This document shows, one piece after another, positions 37,228 to 46,858 of a stretch of 49,351 bases of DNA. The stretch lies in NCBI GenBank assembly GCA_020435995.1, contig JAGQYO010000024.1, forward strand, positions 1 through 49,351, given 5' to 3'. Position 1 is the first letter of the stretch; every line of letters starts with the position of its first letter. The stretch is from Flavobacteriales bacterium (GTDB lineage Bacteria > Bacteroidota > Bacteroidia > Flavobacteriales_G > Salibacteraceae). A model generated the notes under the pieces. It was given only the letters and a program-made list of their open reading frames with translations. It ran no database searches and was not told the DNA's origin. A program made the position numbers and the translations under genes.

Positions 37228-39342
37228 TTATGCGGTTGCACCATTAACTTTTGTAATAATTCCATCAGCAATATTTTTTGGAACTTCATCGTAATGAGAA
37301 AATTCCATGGTACTTGTAGCACGACCCGAACTCATAGTTCTAAGCGATGTTACATAACCAAACATTTCAGACAGAGGAACAATTGCGTTGATCACTTGAC
37401 CAGTGGCTCTTGAATCCATACCTTGAACTTGACCCCTTCGTCGATTTAAATCGCCGACGATATCTCCCATATTCTCCTCAGGAGTTACTACTTCCAATTT
37501 CATAATGGGCTCAAGTAAAACTGGGTTAGCCTTTTTAGCGGCTGCTCTATATCCAATTTTAGCACATAACTCAAACGACAGTGCATCAGAATCCACCGCG
37601 TGAAAAGATCCATCCATTAGTGTTACCTTCATCGAGTCAAGAGAATAACCAGCCAATGGGCCATTTACCATAGCATCTCTAAATCCTTTTTCAATAGCGG
37701 GAATGAATTCACGAGGTACGTTCCCTCCTTTAATGGAATTAACGAAAACCAAACCTGTTTTAACTTCAGAATCTTCAGGAATCGGCTCAAGCACAACTTG
37801 GATATCGGCAAATTTACCTCTACCACCAGTTTGCTTTTTGTATATCTCTCTATGTTCAACGCGAGAAGTAATCGCTTCCTTGTAAGCCACTTGAGGAGCT
37901 CCTTGGTTACACTCTACTTTAAATTCTCGTCTCATTCGATCTACGATAATTTCAAGGTGAAGCTCACCCATACCGCTAATCACTGTTTGACCAGAGTCCT
38001 CATCAGTGTGTACTTTAAAAGTAGGATCCTCTTCTGATAACTTACCTAATGCGATACCCATTTTATCCACGTCAGCTTGAGTTTTAGGCTCAACTGCAAC
38101 ACCAATAACTGGCTCGGGGAAAGACATAGACTCCAACACAAGTGGCTTCTTCTCATCGCAAAGCGTATCCCCAGTTCTTATATCTTTAAATCCAACTCCA
38201 GCTCCAATATCTCCTGCCTCAATAGCCGAAATAGGATTTTGTTTGTTAGAATGCATTTGAAAGATCCTAGAAATCCTTTCCTTTTTACCAGTTCTAGCGT
38301 TTAAAACATAAGAACCAGCATCTAACTTACCAGAATAGCAACGGAAAAAACAAAGTCTTCCAACGTATGGATCCGTAGCAATCTTAAATGCTAAAGCCGA
38401 AAATGGCTCCTCGATTTTAGGTTCACGTTTAATGATTTTTTCCTCATCATCAATATCATGACCTTCAATGGCATCAATATCCAAAGGAGATGGAAGGAAT
38501 GCCATTACCGCATCCAACATAGTTTGAACACCTTTGTTTTTAAATGACGAACCACACATTACAGGCTGAATAGACATGTTTACTGTAGCAACACGAATAG
38601 CCTTCATCATCTCTTCTTCTGTAATCGAATCTGGATCTTCAAAGAATTTTTCCATGAGCTCATCATTGGTTTCAGCAACTGCTTCAACCAATTTCTCTCT
38701 CCAATGCGCAACTGTGTCTACTAAGTCATCTGGAATCGGAACTTCCGTCCATGTCATTCCCAAATCCTCCTCATTCCAAACAATTCCACGGTTATTGATC
38801 AAATCAACAACTCCCTTGAAGGTTTCTTCAGCACCGATCGGAATTTGAAGAGGAATTGGGTTTCCACCCAACCTGGTTTTAACCTCCTCAACACATCTAA
38901 AAAAATCAGCTCCAGCGCGATCCATTTTATTAATGAAACACATTCTAGGAACCTTATATTTATTAGCTTGTCTCCAAACTGTTTCTGATTGAGGCTCAAC
39001 TCCAGAGGCAGCGCAAATCAATGCAACTGCTCCATCGAGCACCCTCAATGATCGCTCAACTTCAACTGTAAAATCAACGTGACCAGGTGTATCAATGATA
39101 TTGATCTTATACTCTTGATCGCGGTATTTCCAAAAACAAGTAGTTGCGGCAGAAGTAATTGTAATACCCCTTTCCTGCTCTTGCTCCATCCAGTCCATGG
39201 TTGCAGCGCCATCGTGCACTTCACCAATCTTATGACTGATACCAGTATAATAAAGGATACGCTCAGTGGTGGTGGTTTTACCAGCATCCACGTGGGCCAT
39301 AATCCCAATATTTCTTGTAAACGTTAAATCTCTTTTAGCCAT
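37228..39342 (-). CDS. fusA: Elongation factor G
   Basis: 704 aa GTPase that moves tRNAs and mRNA after peptide transfer and helps recycle ribosomes. G1 [11 protein letters not shown] (16-26), G3 DTPGHVDF, G4 NKMD, and domain IV ([20 protein letters not shown]) are intact. The C-terminal [11 protein letters not shown] belongs to domain V. Between rpsG and rpsJ. Confidence 0.98.
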   Translation of the reverse strand: MAKRDLTFTRNIGIMAHVDAGKTTTTERILYYTGISHKIGEVHDGAATMDWMEQEQERGITITSAATTCFWKYRDQEYKINIIDTPGHVDFTVEVERSLRVLDGAVALICAASGVEPQSETVWRQANKYKVPRMCFINKMDRAGADFFRCVEEVKTRLGGNPIPLQIPIGAEETFKGVVDLINNRGIVWNEEDLGMTWTEVPIPDDLVDTVAHWREKLVEAVAETNDELMEKFFEDPDSITEEEMMKAIRVATVNMSIQPVMCGSSFKNKGVQTMLDAVMAFLPSPLDIDAIEGHDIDDEEKIIKREPKIEEPFSALAFKIATDPYVGRLCFFRCYSGKLDAGSYVLNARTGKKERISRIFQMHSNKQNPISAIEAGDIGAGVGFKDIRTGDTLCDEKKPLVLESMSFPEPVIGVAVEPKTQADVDKMGIALGKLSEEDPTFKVHTDEDSGQTVISGMGELHLEIIVDRMRREFKVECNQGAPQVAYKEAITSRVEHREIYKKQTGGRGKFADIQVVLEPIPEDSEVKTGLVFVNSIKGGNVPREFIPAIEKGFRDAMVNGPLAGYSLDSMKVTLMDGSFHAVDSDALSFELCAKIGYRAAAKKANPVLLEPIMKLEVVTPEENMGDIVGDLNRRRGQVQGMDSRATGQVINAIVPLSEMFGYVTSLRTMSSGRATSTMEFSHYDEVPKNIADGIITKVNGATA

Positions 39343-39364
39343 TTCTTACCTATCTAACCTATTT

Positions 39365-39838
39365 CTAGAATCTGAAATGCGAAAACGCCTTATTAGCCTC
39401 AGCCATTCTGTGCGTATCTTCTTTTCTTTTAAATGCTCCACCTTCTTCTTTTGAAGACGCAAGAATTTCATCAGCTAATTTCTCGGCCATTGATCTTCCG
39501 TTTCTTTTTCGAGCGAAAGAAATCATCCACTTCATTCCCATGGATAGTTTTCTACTTTGTCGAATCTCTTGTGGAATTTGAAAAGTTGCTCCACCAACTC
39601 GGCGACTTCTAACTTCTACCTGAGGAGTAACGTTTGATAACCCTCTTTTAAATATCTCAAGAGCCTCTTCTTCGTCACCTGCTTTTTTCTGAACCCTATC
39701 AAGAGCATCGTAGAAAATCTTAAATGCAGTGCTTTTTTTGCCTTGAAGCATCAAGTTATTGACAAAACTTGTTACTAGTGTATCTCCGAATTTGGGATCT
39801 GGAGCTACATAATTCTTTTTAGCGCGCGCTTTTCTCAT
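39365..39838 (-). CDS. rpsG: 30S ribosomal protein S7
   Basis: 157 aa, head assembly initiator. [40 protein letters not shown], and [19 protein letters not shown] at the end. A clear Shine-Dalgarno-like TAGGAGGAAG lies 4-5 nt upstream of the ATG, overlapping the rpsL stop, which is unusual for this organism. Confidence 0.98.
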   Translation of the reverse strand: MRKARAKKNYVAPDPKFGDTLVTSFVNNLMLQGKKSTAFKIFYDALDRVQKKAGDEEEALEIFKRGLSNVTPQVEVRSRRVGGATFQIPQEIRQSRKLSMGMKWMISFARKRNGRSMAEKLADEILASSKEEGGAFKRKEDTHRMAEANKAFSHFRF

Positions 39839-39849
39839 AATTCTTCCTC

Positions 39850-40224
39850 CTACTTTTTAGGTCTTTTAGCTCCGTACTTTGATCGTCTTTGCGTTCTACC
39901 TTGAACACCCGCAGTATCTAAGGCACCTCTTACGATGTGATATCGCACTCCTGGCAAATCCTTAACTCTACCTCCTCTTACAAGAACAATAGAGTGCTCT
40001 TGAAGATTGTGTCCTTCTCCTCCAATATAAGAGTTCACCTCGTTTCCGTTAGTTAACCTAACACGGGCTACCTTTCTCATGGCAGAATTCGGTTTTTTTG
40101 GTGTAGTGGTGTACACCCTTACGCATACGCCTCGTCTTTGAGGACATGCATCCAAAGCAGCGGATTTACTTGTCTTAATCTTGCTCTGTCTTCCCTTTCT
40201 AACTAATTGCTGAATAGTGGGCAT
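39850..40224 (-). CDS. rpsL: 30S ribosomal protein S12
   Basis: 124 aa, decoding-centre protein. [20 protein letters not shown] at the start; [20 protein letters not shown] with Lys43/Lys44 and [14 protein letters not shown] both keep the residues that are changed in streptomycin-resistant mutants, so the protein looks drug-sensitive. First gene of the 33-gene ribosomal cluster, with a promoter at 40285-40315. Confidence 0.98.
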   Translation of the reverse strand: MPTIQQLVRKGRQSKIKTSKSAALDACPQRRGVCVRVYTTTPKKPNSAMRKVARVRLTNGNEVNSYIGGEGHNLQEHSIVLVRGGRVKDLPGVRYHIVRGALDTAGVQGRTQRRSKYGAKRPKK

Positions 40225-40284
40225 AAAAACATATTAATTTCTATTGTTAACAAACTATAGTTTTCCTCTGAAAAATCAGGGCGG

Positions 40285-40315
40285 CAAATGTAGTGGTTTT
40301 TAAACGCAAAATCAA
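40285..40315 (-). promoter_or_regulatory. Promoter of the rpsL-fusA-S10-spc-alpha cluster
   Basis: On the minus strand a perfect -7 element TACATTTG (40285-40292) lies 20 nt downstream of a TTG (40313-40315), matching the Bacteroidota TTG / TAnnTTTG layout. The start site would be near 40279, giving a ~55-nt leader before rpsL. Rest of the 272-nt gap 40225-40496: AT-rich, no gene seen. Confidence 0.7.
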
Positions 40316-40496
40316 TGCGCTTTTTAATTATTTTTTTACGGCCTTTGTTTATTGCTCAAAACAACAAAATGTAAAGACTTTCAGTAGTTTAGAATTAGTA
40401 GGTTGACAGGTATAAAATTGCTTTTGTTTATCAACTTTGTGGAATGAAATCGCATCTGTCGGATTATTTCAAGCTGGATAATTAAAAAAACGAAGC

Positions 40497-43400
40497 TTAT
40501 TCAATCTGCCTTTCCGCTAGCTTAAAAAACTTGCCTTTTAATGCCATCAACTCTTCGTAAGAACCGCTTTCTATAAGCTCTCCCGCCTCAAGGTAATGAA
40601 TAGTATCTGCATTAATAATGGTAGACAACCTATGTGCAATTACAATTCTTGTTACATTAAGATTGTCTAAGCTAGCAGTTACAATGGCCTGAGTTTCATT
40701 ATCTAGTGCACTGGTGGCTTCGTCAAAAATCAAAATTTTTGGTTTGTGAACCAATGCCCTAGCTATCATTAGCCTTTGTTTTTGCCCTCCTGAAAGTGTT
40801 CCTCCCTCTTCATTCACAATGGTGTGCATACCCATCGGGAATGACCTTACATCTTTATCAAATGCAGCAGCTCGAGCAGCGGCCCATGCATCTTTAAGGG
40901 TTAAGTACGCCGAGGAACCAACTATATTGGTATAAATATCACCCGACATTAAATCACCATCTTGCAGCACAACCCCCATATTTCGACGAATCATTTTTGG
41001 ATCGTAATGATCCATATCTTGTTTATCATAATACAAGGAACCTGATTCGGGTTTACTGAAGCCTAGGAGCAACCTTATCAAAGTAGATTTACCACTACCC
41101 GATGGCCCAACCAAGGCCACATACTCACCGCTTTTTATTGATAAGCTCAAGTTTTTTATCGTAAGTGGCGCATCTTCTTTGTACCTGAAATTAATGTTGT
41201 TAATTTCTATAGCCCCGGTAAACTTAGTAGGTGCTTCTTTTTGGGTTTCACATTCTGGTTTTGTTTCAAGGATTGGTCTTAAGCGGTCGTAAATTACCGG
41301 CAGTTGTAACATTTGAATAAGAGCACCACTCATTCCTACAATGGCCCCAACAAAAGCACCATAAGCTGCTAAGAACGCGAAGAATTGTCCTGTGGTTAAA
41401 TTATTACTGGTAGTTTTCACTATAATAAAGATGAATACAGTTGAAAGCAGCCCCAATAATGAGTTCAGTATAGTTTGTGCATTTTGCAACTTGGCTAAGT
41501 CAATGCTCACCGATTTGCTGGACATAAATGATTTAAACCAGTATAAAAAAGCTCTCGATTCCGCGCCACTTGCTCTAAACCTAGCAATACCATTTAATAT
41601 TTGGAATGCAATACCCGACAACTTTCCATTCTGCTCCATCAATACCTTTTGGAGTTTTAGTTGACTTCTGGCAAACAAACCAATAATTGTAATTTGCAAT
41701 AAACTGAATGCTATTGCCAACATAGCGAGGTTTACATTATAATATAGTAAGAGACCTAAATTCAATACAGAAAAAGCCAATGCAAGAACCGAGGCAATTA
41801 CAGCGCCCGAAACAATACTTTTCATTTGGTTTATTCCCATAGACCGAGATGCCAAATCACCGGTGGTGTATTTGGTAAAGAAGTCACTAGGGAGATTAAG
41901 CAACCTATCCCAAAGAGCAGATTGCGCCTTATAATCCAACCTATTTTGAGCCCTCATTAGAGCATATTGTTTCACCAAATCGAAGCCAACTGTACCAAAA
42001 GAAATGGCCAAAAGGGCAAATGCAATGTTCAATAGTTGCTGCTTGTCGGCACTGGGAATAACAAAATCAAATATCTGGGCCGTTAAAATCGGGAAAAACA
42101 ACATGAGAACTCCACCCGCTAGCCCCATCCCAAATACCCTTAAGAGGTCAATTTTATTTTTATCTATTGTAAATAATAAAATATCCTTTAATGTGACAGT
42201 TTTATCAGCGTCAAAGGGTCGGTAAAAAACAAATGCTTCTTGCTTGAACATCGAAGCGTTTTCCGCATTTACTTTCTGAATTTCCTTTGTTCGTGGGTTT
42301 ATAAACGAAAGACTTCCTTTGTGGGGAATAATTGCAATCGGCTCGTTCTCTTCATTATTAAGGTAGGCCAAAAAAGCATCCTCATTGTTCGTGGTGTACC
42401 AAGAAGGCTCGAGAAGCACCTCTCGATACCTCAACCCATTATATCTGCAAATTTCAGAAAGCCAGTCTTCATTTTCTGAATACCCTTTTGGAAACACAAT
42501 CGACATTTTTTCATATTGCAACACCATTGAAAGGGCGTTAAAAACATGATCCGTAGTGTCAAAATCTACTTTGAGGTTTGTATCCTTCTGAAAAACTTGA
42601 GAAAATGACTTAAGCGAATTGGCAAAGTCCTCTTTTTCAAGTGTATATTTTTTAATTAAACGGTTTGTTTCGGCAGAAACCCTATTTTTTATCTCATAGG
42701 CATCGCTCTTAAATATCTGGGTTGAAAGCTCTCTTAGTCCAGACCAAAACCCTTCCCGCTCAATAATATCCTCTGACTTAAAAGCCTCAATTTTTGCATT
42801 TCCTTCTAATGTCAAATAAGATCTTACCCCAAGTGGGAAAAAAATATGTTCAAAATCGATTTCGAGATGACGGTTAAACTTGCATTTCTCAGCATCGTAA
42901 ACCTTCACCCACATGAAGGCACGATTGCCTACTACTGAATTGCCCATATAAAAATAACAGCGATCAAACCCTAAAAAATCGTGAATAACAGGCGTCTGTA
43001 CGCTCGTATCATCAGCAACACCTTCATAAAGTCTATTAACCCACTTTTCAATAAGTGCAATTACCTCATCTTTAAATTCCGCATCTTTGCTTAGCTCTTT
43101 TAAATCGGTTAGGGTTAAATCAATAAAAACAGATTCAACTTCGGCATCTACAAGAAAGCATAAATTATTCTCGGAGCTAATGTCTCCTCCAATAACCAAT
43201 TCGCCTTTTTCTAAAGTTGTAAAATTATCAAGGCGTCCGTAGGCTTCCCCACTAACAACTTTGGTGGTAGATAAATTAACGCTTCCATCAAGGATGAAGT
43301 ACACCTTATCTGGGTCATCGGCCAAAAAAGGATCAATAACTGACTGAACCCTCTCCGTTCCGCGCCTTCTAAACTCTAGTATTAATGGGTTAATATCCAA
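40497..43400 (-). CDS. NHLM-type ABC transporter 2 with N-terminal cNMP-binding-like region
   Basis: 967 aa. Residues 1-~150 (VIDPFLADDPDKVYFILDG, then DISSENNLCFLVDAEVES) resemble a cyclic-nucleotide-binding/cupin-type beta roll without an evident nucleotide phosphate-binding motif. A ~250-residue linker follows, then six membrane helices (from ~430) and a complete ATPase: Walker A GPSGSGKST (765-773), signature LSGGQ (869-873), Walker B ILIFDE (889-894), switch His923. It lacks a C39 peptidase. The layout matches the second ABC protein of NHLM peptide-export systems, which probably pairs with the C39 transporter encoded 5 nt upstream. Last gene of the export operon; no clear terminator follows, only a T run. 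Confidence 0.88.
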   Translation of the reverse strand: MDINPLILEFRRRGTERVQSVIDPFLADDPDKVYFILDGSVNLSTTKVVSGEAYGRLDNFTTLEKGELVIGGDISSENNLCFLVDAEVESVFIDLTLTDLKELSKDAEFKDEVIALIEKWVNRLYEGVADDTSVQTPVIHDFLGFDRCYFYMGNSVVGNRAFMWVKVYDAEKCKFNRHLEIDFEHIFFPLGVRSYLTLEGNAKIEAFKSEDIIEREGFWSGLRELSTQIFKSDAYEIKNRVSAETNRLIKKYTLEKEDFANSLKSFSQVFQKDTNLKVDFDTTDHVFNALSMVLQYEKMSIVFPKGYSENEDWLSEICRYNGLRYREVLLEPSWYTTNNEDAFLAYLNNEENEPIAIIPHKGSLSFINPRTKEIQKVNAENASMFKQEAFVFYRPFDADKTVTLKDILLFTIDKNKIDLLRVFGMGLAGGVLMLFFPILTAQIFDFVIPSADKQQLLNIAFALLAISFGTVGFDLVKQYALMRAQNRLDYKAQSALWDRLLNLPSDFFTKYTTGDLASRSMGINQMKSIVSGAVIASVLALAFSVLNLGLLLYYNVNLAMLAIAFSLLQITIIGLFARSQLKLQKVLMEQNGKLSGIAFQILNGIARFRASGAESRAFLYWFKSFMSSKSVSIDLAKLQNAQTILNSLLGLLSTVFIFIIVKTTSNNLTTGQFFAFLAAYGAFVGAIVGMSGALIQMLQLPVIYDRLRPILETKPECETQKEAPTKFTGAIEINNINFRYKEDAPLTIKNLSLSIKSGEYVALVGPSGSGKSTLIRLLLGFSKPESGSLYYDKQDMDHYDPKMIRRNMGVVLQDGDLMSGDIYTNIVGSSAYLTLKDAWAAARAAAFDKDVRSFPMGMHTIVNEEGGTLSGGQKQRLMIARALVHKPKILIFDEATSALDNETQAIVTASLDNLNVTRIVIAHRLSTIINADTIHYLEAGELIESGSYEELMALKGKFFKLAERQIE

Positions 43401-43405
43401 CTTCC

Positions 43406-45610
43406 TTACATTTTTATTAAGTGAGAATATTTACCATTGAGCTTCACCAAATCTTCATGCGTGCCTCTTTCAATGATATGTCCTTGGTCGAGAACAATAA
43501 TTTCGTCACTATCTCTAATGGTACTCAACCGATGTGCTACGACTACTACTGTACACTTTCGTTTCTTAATATTTGTATCTATTTCTAATTCAGTAGTGGG
43601 GTCCAAGGCGCTTGTTGCTTCATCAAGTATTAATATGGATGGATCGTTTACGAGTGACCGAGCTATTTCAACTCGTTGTCTTTGCCCACCACTAAAGTTT
43701 TTTCCACCCTCACTTATCACATAATCATATCCGCCACTTTTGGTGTTAATGATGTCGTGAATCGCCGAGTCTTTACAAGCACTTATTAACTGTGCATCAG
43801 TGATGCTTCGATCCCAAAGGGTAACCACGTCTCTCACACTACCTTCATACAGGAAAATTTCCTGAGAAACCATGGACAGGGAATTATTCATAACTTGTCT
43901 GGGCCACTCTGAGCGGGGCTTTCCATCGAACAATATTTCGCCCTCCCAAGGCTCGTAAAAACCGATCATTAGTTTGGCTAAAGTAGATTTTCCACTTCCC
44001 GAGCCTCCAACAAATGCAATACGTTCGCCTGGGTTAATTTTTAAGGAAAAATTTTCGATTAACGGAGGTGCAACTTTAGAATACCCAAAGGTTATATTCT
44101 TGAATTCGACATAACCTTCGAGCTTCGTAGAAACAATTTCTAAATTTTCTTCAGTAACCTTAACCGCTCTGCCCACCTGCTTATCAACGTCAGATTGCAT
44201 AACATCATCAATTCGATTCATATCACCCTCCATTTTCTGAAGTGTACTGCCCAAATTCAATAAGCTACTTATTGGAGCTGAAAAGCTTATCACCAAGCTT
44301 TGAAATGCAACTAACATTCCCACAGTTATTTCACCGCTCATAATCTTCCACGCGCCTAGGGTTAAAATAACTGAACTCTGCAGAATACTTAGAGATCTGG
44401 GTAACAAAGCAAATCGGCTTTCAAACAACTGCAAATGCACCAATTGATTAAAAACTTTGGTGAAATTCCCACTCCATTTTACGAAAAAATCATTTTCGCG
44501 CCCCATTGCTTTTAGGGTTTCGATAGACTTTATTCCTCCAAGCGTGGTACCGTAGAGTTTACCTCTTGAAACTGAAAGTGCAAAGTATTTTTCGATTCGG
44601 ACTCGGCCTATTAATTTTAGAGATCCAATATTTAATGCAGCGAATGATAACGCAATGATCGAAAGCGTTACATCATAACTGAGCATTAGAATAAAGTAGA
44701 ACAAGACAACTAATAAATCAAGTAAGTTTTGCGCAAATTGTCCCGTAATAAGTGCAGCTATCCCTCTGTTTAAGCCAACTCTACTAGCAATTTCTCCTTT
44801 ATCTCGTTGATGAAAAAATTGGATGGGAAGTTTCAAAAGGTGCCAAAAATATTGAGCAGAAGTAACAACTTCCAGTTTATTTTTTGCTTTGAGCAATACA
44901 CTGAGTTTGAGGTGTTGAAGCACACCCCTAAGAATGGCGGTAAGCATCATGCCTCCCACTAAGGGCCACAACCAGTGTTCTGCTTTTCCGATTAATATTT
45001 CATCAACAAATATTCTTGAAAATACGGGGATTACGAGGCCAGGAATTACGAGAAACAAACCGACCAAGAAAAGATACAATATAGTTTTTTCGTATCCCTT
45101 TAATCTCGATTTCAACCCTGAAATTAGATTCCCATCCTTTCCAGTTTTTTCAAAATTTGGTCCTGGCGAAAATTCAAGGGCAATTCCTGTAAATGATCCA
45201 TTAAACTCTTCAAAATTTAAAACCCTATGACCAATTGCGGGATCACTCAAATAAAATTTTCCATTTTTAATGCCTTCAAGCACCAAAAAGTGGTTGAAAT
45301 TCCAATGAATAATCAAGGGAAAGTTCATTTCAAGCAACTCATTGACCGACTCGATCTTAAACCCTTTACCTTCAAGCCCGTGTTTTCGAGCTGCTTTTAG
45401 TACATTAATAGCCTTACTTCCGTCCCTGTTTACACCACAATCTTCGCGAAGCAATTCTAAAGTTTGGTGCCTGCCAAAGTAGGCCAAAACCATTTTTAAG
45501 CTAGCCGCCCCGCATTCAACGGCTTCAAGTTGAATCACCGAATTGGTTCTCGCCTTAGCCTTTGACGAATTCCAAAGTAACTTTTCTTCTTTTGTGGGTT
45601 TTCCTGCCAT
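43406..45610 (-). CDS. C39-peptidase ABC transporter (NHLM ABC1-type) for double-glycine peptides
   Basis: 734 aa. An N-terminal C39 cysteine peptidase has its catalytic set in LEAVECGAAS (Cys33), HWNFNHFLVLEG (His107) and LSDPAIG (Asp123). Six membrane helices occupy ~160-460. The ATPase has Walker A GGSGSGKST (535-543), signature FSGGQ (639-643) and Walker B ILILDE (659-664). It would cut leader peptides after Gly-Gly and export the rest across the inner membrane. Two matching substrates are encoded upstream (48624-48845 and 49250-49351). Six nt from the adaptor gene, five from the second ABC gene. Confidence 0.93.
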   Translation of the reverse strand: MAGKPTKEEKLLWNSSKAKARTNSVIQLEAVECGAASLKMVLAYFGRHQTLELLREDCGVNRDGSKAINVLKAARKHGLEGKGFKIESVNELLEMNFPLIIHWNFNHFLVLEGIKNGKFYLSDPAIGHRVLNFEEFNGSFTGIALEFSPGPNFEKTGKDGNLISGLKSRLKGYEKTILYLFLVGLFLVIPGLVIPVFSRIFVDEILIGKAEHWLWPLVGGMMLTAILRGVLQHLKLSVLLKAKNKLEVVTSAQYFWHLLKLPIQFFHQRDKGEIASRVGLNRGIAALITGQFAQNLLDLLVVLFYFILMLSYDVTLSIIALSFAALNIGSLKLIGRVRIEKYFALSVSRGKLYGTTLGGIKSIETLKAMGRENDFFVKWSGNFTKVFNQLVHLQLFESRFALLPRSLSILQSSVILTLGAWKIMSGEITVGMLVAFQSLVISFSAPISSLLNLGSTLQKMEGDMNRIDDVMQSDVDKQVGRAVKVTEENLEIVSTKLEGYVEFKNITFGYSKVAPPLIENFSLKINPGERIAFVGGSGSGKSTLAKLMIGFYEPWEGEILFDGKPRSEWPRQVMNNSLSMVSQEIFLYEGSVRDVVTLWDRSITDAQLISACKDSAIHDIINTKSGGYDYVISEGGKNFSGGQRQRVEIARSLVNDPSILILDEATSALDPTTELEIDTNIKKRKCTVVVVAHRLSTIRDSDEIIVLDQGHIIERGTHEDLVKLNGKYSHLIKM

Positions 45611-45616
45611 CAGAAT

Positions 45617-46858
45617 TTATTCAACTAAAGGAAGTATTAAGCTAATTGGCCTTTTGTTTTTAATTATAATCTTTGAACTACAGAGGGTTCCCGATTTTAT
45701 TTCAACTTCCGGCCCATCGCCCGAAGTCCATTCGTAGCCACTGCTGTTGTTCTCGTCAACATTTAGTGCTATTCTCACCGCTATCGGAGGCATTCCCGTA
45801 AAAAATGATTGTACCAACTCTTTGTTTTGTAAGGTATTCATCATCCCATCAAAGGTGGCCGGATACTCTGATACTTGAATCACTTTACCTTTTATGTAGC
45901 CAAATTTCTCCACTTCTACGGTAGAGGGTGAGAGTTTAACTTCCATTCCTTTTTTAATTTTCTTTCCTTCGCTCGGCCCAACATATACCACTCCTTCTAC
46001 CAACTCCTCCGCATCATCCCGTTCCATACTCAGGATGTATTTACCAGGGCTCACAATGCTTCCTGCGTTTACCATTAATTCTACAATGTACCCAGTATAT
46101 GGACTCGTAATTTCAGAATTAAGGTCATACCTAGCTTGTAGTTCTCCCAATTCTCCACTAAGTGCAATGATTTGTCCGTCTAAATTGTTCAGTTCAATTT
46201 CAATTTCTTTCGAAAGCTCGAATACCTTAAGTTGGAGCTCTTCCAATTCATTCTCAAGGGCCAGGTTTTGCTGTTCTAACTCAAATAATAATATTTTGCT
46301 TTCGTTAAGCTTTTCAGTGGTAATTAGTCCTTTTTGTTGAAGTTCTTCTCTGGCTTCAATTTGGGACCTTACAAAAACCATTCGCTCAATGTTCTTTTCG
46401 ATCCTTTTTTGTTTGTTCTCGGCATTTTGAGTGAGGATAGCTTTTTGAAGTTCAAGGTCCTTTTTATCATATGCTTTGATGGTGTTGTACTTGGTTTGTA
46501 AATGAAGTAATTGTTGTTCTACGTTATTTATTTTTAGAATTAACTCAGGCTGACCAATTTTGGCTAGCACATCTCCTTTTCTTACCTTGAGTCCAGGCTT
46601 CACGAGCACCCTAGTTACTTGTCCATTGGCGATTGCTGGAACTTCCATTACCCCTCCTGATTTGAGCAAAATTCCATTTCCACTTACGTTTATTGGCAAC
46701 CTCCCAAAAACACTCCAAATAATAAAAAATACCAATAGGACAGCCACAGATAATACAGCTATCCAATTACTTGGAGAAATTGTTCGCACCATTTCATTCA
46801 ATCGATCAGGCGATTGCAATTTGTCTATGGCATCTTTCCTAAAAAGATCATTATTCAT
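45617..46858 (-). CDS. HlyD-family periplasmic adaptor (NHLM-type)
   Basis: 413 aa. A short cytosolic N-terminus (SPDRLNEMVRTISPSNW) precedes one membrane helix (~31-51). Then comes the first lipoyl half (VMEVPAIANGQVTRVLVKPG), a long coiled coil (~125-260, Glu/Lys/Leu-rich), the second lipoyl half (ITSPYTGYIVELMVNAGSIV) and a beta-barrel region. The pattern of N-terminal segment plus GNGILLKSGGVMEV fits the NHLM HlyD group. It links the ABC pair to an outer-membrane channel, here the TolC-like protein whose gene it overlaps by 8 nt. Confidence 0.92.
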   Translation of the reverse strand: MNNDLFRKDAIDKLQSPDRLNEMVRTISPSNWIAVLSVAVLLVFFIIWSVFGRLPINVSGNGILLKSGGVMEVPAIANGQVTRVLVKPGLKVRKGDVLAKIGQPELILKINNVEQQLLHLQTKYNTIKAYDKKDLELQKAILTQNAENKQKRIEKNIERMVFVRSQIEAREELQQKGLITTEKLNESKILLFELEQQNLALENELEELQLKVFELSKEIEIELNNLDGQIIALSGELGELQARYDLNSEITSPYTGYIVELMVNAGSIVSPGKYILSMERDDAEELVEGVVYVGPSEGKKIKKGMEVKLSPSTVEVEKFGYIKGKVIQVSEYPATFDGMMNTLQNKELVQSFFTGMPPIAVRIALNVDENNSSGYEWTSGDGPEVEIKSGTLCSSKIIIKNKRPISLILPLVE

